A program made the position numbers and the translations under genes. Below the pieces are notes generated by a model that did no database searches, had not been told where the DNA came from, and saw only the letters and a list, made by a program, of their open reading frames with translations. 32,278 nucleotides of DNA from Kiritimatiellia bacterium (GTDB taxonomy: Bacteria > Verrucomicrobiota > Kiritimatiellia > RFP12 > UBA1067): NCBI GenBank assembly GCA_017544725.1, contig JAFYDR010000122.1:1-32278 (forward strand). The letters run 5' to 3'. Shown here piece after piece: positions 1-8,348 of the stretch (positions are counted from its first letter, which is position 1; each line of letters starts with the position of its first letter).

Positions 1-319
1 GTCCACAGAGATAGGCGGCGAGCGACGATGCACGCCAATTCACGCGCAACGGTTCCCGGATGCAGATTGGCCAGCATTCGCGGATTGCATGTACGCCATC
101 GCGTTCCCTTCGATAGAAGAGCAGTTCGCAGGTGTATGCAAGGTCGTACTGACCGAGAAACGCGCTTTTCGGACGACACGCCCCCTTTACCACCGTCGTG
201 ACCTTTCCGAAACCGGGAGTCAACCAAGTGACTACATGCGAGGTTTTCGACCACGGATGGATCTGAAGGCAGATCGCCTCCGCCTTCTCGATGAGGCTGG
301 AAGATGACGCGGTGTCCAA
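1..319 (-). CDS. recO: DNA repair protein RecO, N-terminal part (cut by window edge)
   Basis: RecO binds single-stranded DNA and, with RecR, loads RecA in RecF-pathway recombinational repair in the cytoplasm. Reverse-strand translation gives 106 residues matching the RecO N-terminal OB-fold: an EAICLQIHPWSKTSHVV stretch, then GKVTTVVKGACRPKSAF and then LAYTCELLFYRRERDG. These correspond to the conserved strand, the GK-x-KGA-RPKS motif and the following strand of the family. No in-frame ATG precedes the conserved part. The best start is TTG at 319-317, preceded by AGGA at a spacing of 5, and it lies 7 nt after the GH92 stop, so recO is probably translated from the same message. The C-terminal zinc-binding domain lies outside the window. 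Identification rests on recognised motifs; the start codon is the uncertain part. Confidence 0.85.
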   Translation of the reverse strand, partial: MDTASSSSLIEKAEAICLQIHPWSKTSHVVTWLTPGFGKVTTVVKGACRPKSAFLGQYDLAYTCELLFYRRERDGVHAIRECWPICIREPLRVNWRASSLAAYLCG

Positions 320-326
320 GCGATTC

Positions 327-2585
327 CTACTTTGCCGACATGGAGAACGGCGCGTTCTCGGGGGCTGTGCCCCACTTCCGGTTCGGGCGGTCGCCCATGC
401 GGATTTCGATGTTCCCGCCCTGCGCAATCACGTCGTGCGAGAACCAGGTATTTTCGCACGGATTGCCGTTGATGCGGACGGACTGGATGTACTTCGCGTT
501 CGTCGTCGCCTCCGGCGCGCGAAGGGTGAACCGCTTGCCGTTCTGCAAATCAATCGTAACCTCACGGAAGATCGGGCTACCAAAGGTATAAGTCGGCGAA
601 CCAGGCGTAACGGGATAGAATCCCATCGCACTGAAGACCGCAAAAGCGGACATCCCGCCGCCGTCCTCGTCACCGCAGATTCCCATACGGTCGTTGCGGA
701 ACCAGGCGTCCATCAACATCCGGACACGCTTCTGCGTCTCCCAAGGACGTCCCGCGTAGTTGTAGAGATACGGAATGTGGAAACTCGGCTCGTTCCCCAT
801 CACGAACATACCGACATTCCCGGTAGAATCCGGGAGGATGTTGTAAAACTCCCAGCGGGCACGGTTATACCCTTCGCAGAAGAGCTGGTCCAACTTGTTG
901 AGAAAGGCGTCACGCCCACCGAAGCAAGAGATCAGCCCCGCGAGGTCATGCTGTACGTCCCAGATGTATGTCCACGCGTTGTTCTCATCGTAGTAATCGC
1001 GTGCCCCCTGACCGCCCGAATACTTATAGTCGAACGGCTCAATCCACTTTCCATCCTTGTCCTTCGGATGGAAGAACTGCGTCCTTTCGTTCCAAACGGT
1101 CTTGTAGTTTTGCGCCAGTTTACGGAACCTCGCCGCATCTTCCTTCTTGCCCAGTTCCTCCGCAATCTCGCCAAGGCACCAAACGTCGTAAGCAGCTGCG
1201 AGCGTCACCGCGATCGTCTGGCGACGTTCCCCTCTGGAGACCTCCTTCACGGTTTCCTTTTCTCCGGGATGCAACGCAGGGAAGTAACCGTGATTCCACA
1301 GAAACTCGTCCAGCTCCGTCTTCGGTCCGAGATGCCAAGGTATCAGACTCCGTTCGAACAACGTGTATTTGCACGCCTCGTAGGCCTTCTCCAAATCGAA
1401 GTTGCGGATTCCCTTCCGCCAAGCATCGAGAAAAATCGAGATCGTGTGCAGACCATTCATGCAGTGCGCATCGCCGTTGATCTCCGGGAAAGTGGGGAGG
1501 AAACCACCATCCTCGTACATGCGGATGTACGAGCGCAGGCACTCCGCCTGTTCGCGCGGACGCAACAACACCATCAGCGGGTGTTTCGCCCGATAGGTGT
1601 CCCAAATCCAGTCGTCACACCAGTACGGTATGCCTTTCGCGTCGTGAACCTTGCGGTCCATCCCGCTGAAGTACTTGCCGTCCTCGGTAAAGTCGATCAT
1701 GCGTTCGTAACACCGATAGAGTGCCGTGTAGAAAACCGCCTGCTCGTTTTCGGTTCCGCCTTGCACACGGACCTGTCCCAGCACCTTGTTCCATTCCGCA
1801 CGGGCGGCACGCGCCAAGGCTTCCAGCTCGAAATTCTTCACATCGGTTTTCAGGTTCTTCGCCGCCTGTTCCTCACTGATGCAGGAGATGGCGAAACGCA
1901 AGAAGACTTTCTCGCCCGCATCCTTGCCGAAGGTCAGCACGAGCGGATGGGCACCATGCGTCGATTTCGATGCCGCATAGTCAATCCGATCGCCATTTAC
2001 CACGCCCGCACGCTGCGGTGCCTTGCTGAACTCCGCAGCCAGATAGACACGTACCCCCTTGAACTCGTCCCAGCCTGAGACAGTCTTGTCACGGATGGTC
2101 AACTCACCTTCCCCGATTGGCGCCAATTTGACAGCGTGAATGGGAGCCGCCGCCTCGAACGTCAATTGGACAACCGCACCTTTCCGCGTCGGTGCCAACT
2201 CCACGAGCGTATCGTGCGTATCGAGGAAAATGGAAAAGCGATAGGGCTTGGCATCCATCTGCTCGTAGGTACTAGTCCACCTCCGTGCCAGTCCCTCCTC
2301 CGTTCCGCTGTATGGCAACAGGTTGAAGACCTTTCCGGAACGGTGCGAGGGAACGGTCAGCCCCATGCCGTCGATCCGATGTGTCGTGAAGTCGTGATTC
2401 GGCGGATAGAACCGCAACAGCCCGTTCGGTAAACCGACGGTTGGGAAGACGGGAACCAGCATGTGGCTGATCGTTCCGATCTCCGTGTTCACCCAATCCA
2501 CGGGGTCCTTCGCCTGCGTCTGTACGGACACCGAACAGACCGCCGCCAACAGACATCCCCTCAACATCCAGGTCATCGACTTCAT
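327..2585 (-). CDS. GH92 family alpha-mannosidase, secreted
   Basis: Predicted calcium-dependent exo-alpha-mannosidase of glycoside hydrolase family 92, which removes mannose from N-glycans or yeast-type mannan. The protein has 752 residues, within the usual GH92 range. It opens with a Sec signal peptide (MKSMTWMLRGCLLAAVCSVSVQ) followed by VDWVNTEIGT, the typical GH92 N-terminus. Near residue 597 is GNEPSFH, with the glutamate used as general acid in the family, then PYLYNYAGRPW. Near 638 is GDEDGGGMSAFAVFSAMGFY, carrying the acidic base region, and then the usual GSP-F motif. The ATG at 2585 is preferred over one 10 codons upstream because AGGAG sits 5-6 nt before it and the signal peptide then begins properly. 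It follows the VWA gene by 39 nt and precedes recO by 7 nt. Linkage specificity (1,2, 1,3 or 1,4) cannot be read from the sequence. Confidence 0.93.
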   Translation of the reverse strand: MKSMTWMLRGCLLAAVCSVSVQTQAKDPVDWVNTEIGTISHMLVPVFPTVGLPNGLLRFYPPNHDFTTHRIDGMGLTVPSHRSGKVFNLLPYSGTEEGLARRWTSTYEQMDAKPYRFSIFLDTHDTLVELAPTRKGAVVQLTFEAAAPIHAVKLAPIGEGELTIRDKTVSGWDEFKGVRVYLAAEFSKAPQRAGVVNGDRIDYAASKSTHGAHPLVLTFGKDAGEKVFLRFAISCISEEQAAKNLKTDVKNFELEALARAARAEWNKVLGQVRVQGGTENEQAVFYTALYRCYERMIDFTEDGKYFSGMDRKVHDAKGIPYWCDDWIWDTYRAKHPLMVLLRPREQAECLRSYIRMYEDGGFLPTFPEINGDAHCMNGLHTISIFLDAWRKGIRNFDLEKAYEACKYTLFERSLIPWHLGPKTELDEFLWNHGYFPALHPGEKETVKEVSRGERRQTIAVTLAAAYDVWCLGEIAEELGKKEDAARFRKLAQNYKTVWNERTQFFHPKDKDGKWIEPFDYKYSGGQGARDYYDENNAWTYIWDVQHDLAGLISCFGGRDAFLNKLDQLFCEGYNRARWEFYNILPDSTGNVGMFVMGNEPSFHIPYLYNYAGRPWETQKRVRMLMDAWFRNDRMGICGDEDGGGMSAFAVFSAMGFYPVTPGSPTYTFGSPIFREVTIDLQNGKRFTLRAPEATTNAKYIQSVRINGNPCENTWFSHDVIAQGGNIEIRMGDRPNRKWGTAPENAPFSMSAK

Positions 2586-2624
2586 TCCAGACTCCTTTCC
2601 GATTGGCGACGGCACGTCCGCGCC

Positions 2625-4856
2625 CTACGACATGTTTTTCATCTTTCGCATGAACCATTCGACCGTCAGAATCAAGATCAGCAATCCGATCCAGAATGGC
2701 GAATGCCACATCGACTGGTACTCCAGCTTCCGTTCCCTGCGCTCGTTCACAGTCAGGTTCTGCAATGCGGAACTGATCTCCTGTGCGTTTCCGTATCGCC
2801 CACCGCTGGAACGCGCCAGTGCTTTCAGCACCTTCTCGTTGATCGGCTGCAACATCATCTCCTGCGAGGTCGCACGTACCGCAAAGAGGCACGGCGCGGA
2901 TTGGATCGTCTTGCCGTCAATCTCCACCGAAGCGATCGCCTGATAGTTGCCCGGCTCCTCTGGCACGAACTCGGTCACATACCCCGGAATCTCCGAACCT
3001 CCCGACACCTGAATCGTCTTGCCCTGCATCGCCAGCGGAATCGTACGGTCGGTCGGCGTCCGCACCTGACAAGTCACCTTCCAATTCTTCCGCGTTTCGC
3101 TCGGAGGAATCGCCAGACGAGCCTGAAGAATCGCGGGATCGCCCACGGAAATCGTCCCCGCATCCGTGAACAACTCCAAGAAATACTTGTCCATCTCGGT
3201 TTCCGACGGCGACATCCACTGCAGAATCTGCCGCCAGAATTTCGGATACGGCTTCTCGGTACCGGGTTGCATCTGCCACCGCCACAGGGAGTCGGTCAAC
3301 ACCGCCAGCACCTTGCCTTGCCCGTAGATGCGAGAGACCAAGATCGGCTCCTCCCCCGAATCGGTCTGCGCATTCGCAAGAGCGAAGGCGCCGCCGGTCA
3401 GCTTCGCACCGGTGAAGACGGAGAGGACGGGCGGCAACTCCTGCGGCATCTCCTTGTTGTTCGCCAACGCCGGATGCGCGCGACCTTCCGACGTCCACTG
3501 GACGTTGAACTTTCCTTCCATCGCCGGAGCTCCCGCACGGGTGAACGGCAACAGCTTGCTCAAATCGGTCTTGGCGATCCCGTTCTCGCCCCAGAGCTTG
3601 TGCCCGCCCAGCAAGATTAAGCTGCCGCCCTTTTCCACGAACTCCAAAATCGTACGGCAGTGTTCAGGAGAAAGCGCATCCGCATCGAAATCGCCGAGAA
3701 TGATGATCTTGTTCAGGCGCAGCTGTTCTGGCGACAGATCGAAACTCAACCCCTGCTGGTCTCCGTAGGCGATCCATTCCTTCGTCGCAGGATTCTGGCG
3801 GTTGGGCATCTGGAAGAAGGCCAACGGCGTGATGTCCTTGTTCGAGAAGAGCGCGCGGGAGAAATGCTTGCTCTCGAAACGAGGGACGTCCTCCAAAAAG
3901 AGAACGCGGTTCTTCGCATCCAGTACTTCGACGGCAAGCGTCATCTCGTTGTCGTTCGTCTGTACCTCATCCGGCAGAATGGGGATCTTGACCAGATAAT
4001 TCTCCACGCCAACCTTCGGATGGTTGAGCTTGAACTGCACGTCGCGACTGCCGCCCTCGGCGGGCAACTGCACGGCAATCTTCTCCGCTTCCTTGCCGTC
4101 CTTGAGGAGGATCACGGGGAACGGTTCGCCCTTGCCGCCCTTCCCGGCAATCGTCACCGTCATCTGGGTATCCCATCCGACAATCGCGCGGTGCGGCGTA
4201 TCGACGTTATCGACGCGCATATCCGGATGTTCCTCGACCTCGCCGGGATTTTCCAGCTGGGCGACATACATCGGCGAAGGCCACGACGCCTCTGCCCAAG
4301 TCTCTTTCTTCTCCGAGGTGTCAATGCCGTCGGTCAACACCAGTACGCCCGCGATCGACTGTCCGCGCAACCGCTCGAAGAGGCGGTTGAGCGCGAGGTT
4401 GATGCGCGACGACTTTCCGTCCGTCGCCAATTCCGAAACCTGATCGAGATTGACCGGCGTCAACAAATCGTTCTGAAACGGATAGACTTCCACGAGGCAT
4501 TGCGAGGTCAGCCGCTTCATTCCCGGTGTCTGCAACACAGCCTTCGCCGCCTCCCACCTGTCCTTGTAGGCGGGTTCCTGGTCGGCGGTCATCGTCATCG
4601 ACCCTGAAGTATCCAGCAATACGATAAAGCGAGGCTTGACGACCTCTGTAATCGAACTTTTCTTTGCAGGAAGCAACAGCACCCAAAAGAGAACAGCAAG
4701 AAAGAGGAAACGGATGCCGATCAGCATTCCGCCGACCATTGCGCGTGGCAGATACTTCCACGCGGAGAAGATCGTGAACGCGAGCGCGATCACAAGTCCC
4801 AACAGGATCAGAGACCCCGGTACGCCGTGTTCAAAAACCCATTCAGCCGTTGGCAT
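2625..4856 (-). CDS. Membrane-anchored VWA / glutamine-amidotransferase-like protein
   Basis: A 743-residue inner-membrane protein. Two transmembrane helices (about 15-33 and 41-63) are followed by a von Willebrand A domain with an intact MIDAS start, DTSGSM at 82-87, and a later VLVLTDGID strand. A linker with Ig-like character (about 235-320) leads to a Rossmann-like region with ILGDFDADALS and GGSLILLGG. This resembles the class I glutamine-amidotransferase-like domains found in large VWA membrane proteins of Planctomycetes and Verrucomicrobia. The C-terminus has another helix (about 718-738) ending in basic residues, so the bulk is probably periplasmic. The function of this family is not established; BatA/BatB-like complexes are distant relatives. 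It sits 32 nt after the mlaD-like gene and 39 nt before GH92, which suggests one operon. Domain calls are confident, the role is not. Confidence 0.85.
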   Translation of the reverse strand: MPTAEWVFEHGVPGSLILLGLVIALAFTIFSAWKYLPRAMVGGMLIGIRFLFLAVLFWVLLLPAKKSSITEVVKPRFIVLLDTSGSMTMTADQEPAYKDRWEAAKAVLQTPGMKRLTSQCLVEVYPFQNDLLTPVNLDQVSELATDGKSSRINLALNRLFERLRGQSIAGVLVLTDGIDTSEKKETWAEASWPSPMYVAQLENPGEVEEHPDMRVDNVDTPHRAIVGWDTQMTVTIAGKGGKGEPFPVILLKDGKEAEKIAVQLPAEGGSRDVQFKLNHPKVGVENYLVKIPILPDEVQTNDNEMTLAVEVLDAKNRVLFLEDVPRFESKHFSRALFSNKDITPLAFFQMPNRQNPATKEWIAYGDQQGLSFDLSPEQLRLNKIIILGDFDADALSPEHCRTILEFVEKGGSLILLGGHKLWGENGIAKTDLSKLLPFTRAGAPAMEGKFNVQWTSEGRAHPALANNKEMPQELPPVLSVFTGAKLTGGAFALANAQTDSGEEPILVSRIYGQGKVLAVLTDSLWRWQMQPGTEKPYPKFWRQILQWMSPSETEMDKYFLELFTDAGTISVGDPAILQARLAIPPSETRKNWKVTCQVRTPTDRTIPLAMQGKTIQVSGGSEIPGYVTEFVPEEPGNYQAIASVEIDGKTIQSAPCLFAVRATSQEMMLQPINEKVLKALARSSGGRYGNAQEISSALQNLTVNERRERKLEYQSMWHSPFWIGLLILILTVEWFMRKMKNMS

Positions 4857-4888
4857 GCCGCATCATCCTTCCGCTTCGTCTTCCCCTT

Positions 4889-6001
4889 TTACAACGCTCC
4901 CATCAGCAAGGAGGCAAACGCGGTGATCGGGGTCGTGTCCCGATAGTTGTCCACCGTCTGCCGAACATCCTGCAACAACCCCTGCACCTCGTTGTACAGT
5001 TTGTCATCCGCAGAGAGTTTACCCAGTGTCCCCTCCCCCTTCTGCAAACGCTCGGCGGCAATCTTCAGGTTCGCCACCGTCTCGTTCAGGTTGTTGTAGA
5101 GTTCGTTCTCGTCCTTCATCAGTTTGCCCAATGTACCGTTGCCCTGCTCCAGACGATCCGTCACGGTCTTCAAGTTGGCAATCGTCTTCTCCAAATCTTG
5201 GTAGAGCGCGGTGTCGGATGAAAGCAACTTTCCAATCGTGCCTTCGCCCTGCTCCACACGTTCCGTGATGGTACGAAGGTTGGCGACTGTCGCATCCAGA
5301 TTGGTGTAGATACTCCCCGTGTCGTTCAGCAGACGACCAAGCGAGTTCTCCCCTGCATCCACCTTCTCGGTAATCGAACGGATGTTCACCACCGTGTTTG
5401 AGAGGTCAGTGTAGAGCGAGGTGTCGCTCGACAACAACTTGCCCAGCGTTCCCTCTCCCTGTTCCACGCGCGTCACGACCGTACGGATCGAGGTCGTCGC
5501 CTCTTGGATGTTGGTGATGATGGAACGGATCTCGTCCTGATGCAGCGACTCTTTCAGGTTCGCCACGATCTCGCCCAGATCGCGCATCCAGTTGGTGGGA
5601 GTCCGCCCGTGCAGGATCGCGTTCTCGGGCAACTCCGCCCCCGTCCCGTCCGTCAGCAACAAGTAGTTGCCGCCCAAAAGCGAACCGGAGACCACATCCA
5701 GCGAATACCCCTCGTGCAAAACCACATTCTTCTGAAGCAGGAGCGTGACGGAAACGCCGTCCTTCGTAATACCCAGCTTATCGACCGAACCGATGGGAAT
5801 GCCGCGCATCACTACGCTGTCGCGTAACTTCAATCCGCCGACATCGACGAACTCCGCCATGCGTGGCACCTTGCTGGTACCGTTGATCACATCCACACCA
5901 GAAATGATGATGGTAAAGTAAGCCAGCAAAGCCAGTACGCCGATCATGAAGAAACCGACGATCACCTCGGACAAGAACTCGCCATTTTTACGAACACCCA
6001 T
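4889..6001 (-). CDS. MCE/MlaD family lipid-transport protein with tandem 35-residue repeats
   Basis: A 370-residue periplasm-facing protein with one N-terminal membrane helix (about residues 13-35) and an MCE domain (VDVGGLKLRDSVVMRGIPIG through GSLLGGNYLLLTDG). MlaD-type proteins form rings that pass phospholipids between the inner and outer membranes with the MlaFE ABC transporter. The C-terminal half is built of about five units of roughly 35 residues with the pattern V-N-R-IT-RVEQGEGTLGKLL, D, LY, DL. They are predicted to be helical and could extend as a tube or needle. The ATG at 6001 is chosen over an upstream in-frame ATG at 6061 because AGGAG lies 7 nt before it. It is the first gene of the run to recO. 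No mlaE or mlaF homologue is in the window, so its ABC partner must be elsewhere. Confidence 0.9.
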   Translation of the reverse strand: MGVRKNGEFLSEVIVGFFMIGVLALLAYFTIIISGVDVINGTSKVPRMAEFVDVGGLKLRDSVVMRGIPIGSVDKLGITKDGVSVTLLLQKNVVLHEGYSLDVVSGSLLGGNYLLLTDGTGAELPENAILHGRTPTNWMRDLGEIVANLKESLHQDEIRSIITNIQEATTSIRTVVTRVEQGEGTLGKLLSSDTSLYTDLSNTVVNIRSITEKVDAGENSLGRLLNDTGSIYTNLDATVANLRTITERVEQGEGTIGKLLSSDTALYQDLEKTIANLKTVTDRLEQGNGTLGKLMKDENELYNNLNETVANLKIAAERLQKGEGTLGKLSADDKLYNEVQGLLQDVRQTVDNYRDTTPITAFASLLMGAL

Positions 6002-6035
6002 TTCGAATCTCCTGTGTTTCAGAAAACATGGCTTT

Positions 6036-6065
6036 ATTTTCTCATAATCCATCAACCCCATTCAA
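6036..6065 (-). promoter_or_regulatory. Possible promoter of the mlaD-like operon
   Basis: Reading the minus strand, TTGAAT (6065-6060) and GAAAAT (6041-6036) are separated by 18 nt and lie about 35 nt before the mlaD-like start. This is a moderate sigma70-type match supported by position; no other candidate nearby was better. Confidence 0.35.
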
Positions 6066-6426
6066 GCGGAAAATTTGGGAAGCTTTGCTGGAGCGGAATT
6101 GAATTTCGTGGAAAATGAAATTCCTCCCATAAGCGTGACACGCACCATACGACCACCACCATGCGCGACTGGCGAGACTGGTGGCTTTACACCCGTCCCC
6201 ATTGTCTCCATCGTCCCCATTGTCTCCATTATCCCTTCTTCTCAGCCTCTCAGCTTCTCCGCTTCTCAGCCCTAACTTTCCACGCTTCTCAGCTGGCGGC
6301 ATTAGCCGCCCTGCCGCCTGTCACTCGTTGCTGGTGGCATCGACAGGCAATTTCAAGCCGCATAGCGGCGATTTAACCTTTTAATCTTTTCATTTTTCAC
6401 TAGCGGCTTTGCCGCCCAACTCTCTA
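6066..6426. repeat. Intergenic repeat cluster between the mlaD-like and GH20 genes
   Basis: This gap between divergent genes shows no credible coding frame. It holds a pyrimidine-rich stretch with repeated GTCTCCAT/GTCCCCAT units (about 6200-6235). A copy of the GCTGAGAAG family in inverse orientation (about 6237-6293) follows, then a hairpin GGCGGC-ATTA-GCCGCC at 6295-6310 and a related GCGGCTTTGCCGCC near 6405. The same blocks recur in other gaps of the window. A GCGACTGGCGAGACTGG piece near 6166 also matches the ends of repeats at 15460 and 21945. Confidence 0.6.
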
Positions 6427-6455
6427 TTGCCTCCGTGCCTATGCGGTGGTATAAT
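6427..6455 (+). promoter_or_regulatory. Promoter of the GH20 gene
   Basis: TTGCCT at 6427-6432 and a perfect TATAAT at 6450-6455 are spaced by 17 nt. Transcription would start near 6462, giving a leader of about 50 nt before the ATG at 6511. The match to the sigma70 consensus is strong. Confidence 0.75.
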
Positions 6456-6510
6456 GCGGGGCGTGACACGCGGGATGCGTGCCCGCACAGTCAAATTGGA
6501 GAAAACTAAC

Positions 6511-8013
6511 ATGATGAAAAACTGGATGTCGTTGGGAACGGCCTTCGCCGCCGTTCTGCCTGTCGCGGCCTTGGCCGAAATCGTTCTGGTACCGCGCCCT
6601 GTGAAACTGGTGGAGAAGGGCGGCTTTGCGCCTGAGAAGGTCGCAATCCGCGAAGTGGAGGATGCGTCCGTTCCCGCCGAGGGGTATCGGCTTTCCGTCG
6701 CGGCGGATGGCGTCACGATCACAGCATCCGGAGCTGCGGGTAAGTTTTACGCACGTCAGACGCTGAAACAACTCACCTCCGACAAGAAGATTCCCTGCGT
6801 CGAAATCGAGGATGCGCCCGCCTACAGCTGGCGCGGAGTTCACATGGACGACTGCCGCCATTTCTTCGGCAAGGAGACGGTCAAGCAGGTGATGGACCTG
6901 ATGGCGCAACACAAGTTGAACCGCTTCCACTGGCATCTCACGGAAGACCAAGGATGGCGCATTGACATCCCCGGCTATCCCGAACTCGTGAAATACGGTG
7001 CCGTGCGTTCTGCCAGCGTCCGGCATGGCGTCAAGGCGTCGAAAGGTACAAAAGAGGATGCGGACAAGCTGAACGGGATTAAATACGGACCCTTCTATTA
7101 CACGGAGAAGGACATCCGCGAAATCATCGCCTACGCGACGGAACGGCATATCACGATCGTCCCCGAAATTGAGTTGCCCGGACACGTCTTCGCAGCCCTA
7201 GCTGCCTACCCCGAGTTCGCGTGCAAACCGGAGAACCTCGCTTCCCGTGAACCCCGGCTGGTATGGGGTATCGAGAAGGACGTCCTCTGTCTCGGCAACG
7301 ACAAGGCAATCAAATTCATGGAAGACGTGCTCGACTACGTGTGCAAGCTCTTCCCCGGCGATGTCATCCACATCGGCGGCGACGAATGTCCGCAAATCCG
7401 CTGGAAGGACTGCCCCAAGTGTCAGGCTCGTATCAAGGCCGAGGGACTCAAGGATGAACATGGACTTCAACCGTGGATTACGCGCCACTTCGTGAAGTTC
7501 CTGGAGGCGCGCGGCAAGCGGACGTTGGGCTGGGACGAGTACCTGCTAGGCGATGTTCCGAAAAGCGCGATCGGCATGAGCTGGCGTACAAAACCGCGTA
7601 GTGGCGCCGGTCACGAACTGGTTTCCGGTGCGCAGGCCGCTGTGCGTGGACATGACGTGGTAATGACCCCGAACAAGTTCTGCTACCTCGATTACAGGCA
7701 GGGACTCAACAACGATCCCTTCTTCTACATCGGTGGCAACATCACGTTGGAGACCTGTTACTCGTTTGATCCTTGTGCCGATGTACCCGCCGAGGCCCGC
7801 AAGCATATTCTAGGGGGACAGGGCAACAACTGGAGCGAATACACGTGGAACGAGTATGACCTCGCGTGGAAGATGTGGCCGCGCACCTGCGCACTCGCGG
7901 AAGTCCTTTGGCTGGGCAACGCGAAACCGCAGTTCTCCGATTTCAAGGCTCGCATGAAGACCCACCGTCTGCGTCTCCTCTCCCAGGGCGTCAACTGCGC
8001 TCCGTTAGAATAA
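6511..8013 (+). CDS. GH20 beta-N-acetylhexosaminidase, secreted
   Basis: Removes terminal beta-linked N-acetylglucosamine or N-acetylgalactosamine by substrate-assisted catalysis. The 500-residue protein has a Sec signal peptide (MMKNWMSLGTAFAAVLPVAALA) and a GH20b-type N-terminal domain (about 25-110). The catalytic barrel begins at YSWRGVHMDDCRHFF and continues through FHWHLTEDQGWRIDIPGYP. The catalytic pair is D291-E292 in HIGGDE, with the expected tryptophans in LGWDEYL and NNWSEYTWNEYD. GGAG lies 9 nt before the ATG at 6511; an ATG three bases later is also possible. Frames extending further upstream overlap the promoter and lack homology. It is monocistronic, and repeats begin right after its stop. 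With the GH92 it could act on N-glycans or mucin-type glycans, which is an inference. Confidence 0.95.
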   Translation: MMKNWMSLGTAFAAVLPVAALAEIVLVPRPVKLVEKGGFAPEKVAIREVEDASVPAEGYRLSVAADGVTITASGAAGKFYARQTLKQLTSDKKIPCVEIEDAPAYSWRGVHMDDCRHFFGKETVKQVMDLMAQHKLNRFHWHLTEDQGWRIDIPGYPELVKYGAVRSASVRHGVKASKGTKEDADKLNGIKYGPFYYTEKDIREIIAYATERHITIVPEIELPGHVFAALAAYPEFACKPENLASREPRLVWGIEKDVLCLGNDKAIKFMEDVLDYVCKLFPGDVIHIGGDECPQIRWKDCPKCQARIKAEGLKDEHGLQPWITRHFVKFLEARGKRTLGWDEYLLGDVPKSAIGMSWRTKPRSGAGHELVSGAQAAVRGHDVVMTPNKFCYLDYRQGLNNDPFFYIGGNITLETCYSFDPCADVPAEARKHILGGQGNNWSEYTWNEYDLAWKMWPRTCALAEVLWLGNAKPQFSDFKARMKTHRLRLLSQGVNCAPLE

Positions 8014-8348
8014 CTGAGGAGGCAGCAGGGAGTAGGGGTGGCAAAGCCGCCAGCTGAGAAGCGGGGAAACTGAGAGACTGAGAAGAAGGCAGTAGGGAGT
8101 GGCTTTTAGTCCTCCCTCTGCCTATCTTCATCTCATTTGCTATTGGCAGCATCCGCCGTCCCGCGTAACGACGAGGCATGTTTCGTGCAAGGGCATTCTT
8201 GCCCGTGTCCGCCCCGTGTCGCCACTACGCGGATCACAATCGATAGCTACCGATGACACGCAACAAACGACACGCAACATTCCGCGTTTGACTGGCGAGA
8301 GTCGCAAAGCGACACCTAGATTTTTCAACTGGTGCTTCTACCGCCTGA
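8014..8348. repeat. Intergenic repeat cluster between convergent GH20 and phosphoesterase genes
   Basis: No gene is seen. The gap contains TGGCAAAGCCGCCA (8039-8052), a copy of the GCTGAGAAGCGGGGAA family (about 8053-8091) and a copy of the CGATAGCTACCGATGACACG family at 8236-8280. The last is followed by a CTGGCGAGAGTCGC tail. The repeat at 8236 is nearly the reverse complement of the one at 12331-12377, which lacks about 14 nt of it. No U-tract terminator was recognised for either convergent gene. Confidence 0.65.

Noticed and set aside
291-2078. Long open frame (595 codons) on the plus strand
   Set aside because: It lies antisense to the GH92 gene, whose product matches a known family with catalytic motifs; the antisense translation is Arg/Val-rich with no recognisable domain.
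2463-4607. Two long plus-strand frames of 385 and 315 codons
   Set aside because: Both are antisense to the VWA protein gene and lack protein-like features.
6409-6510. Upstream extension of the GH20 gene
   Set aside because: It would include the promoter and lacks signal-peptide logic; the ATG at 6511 has a ribosome site and starts the signal peptide.
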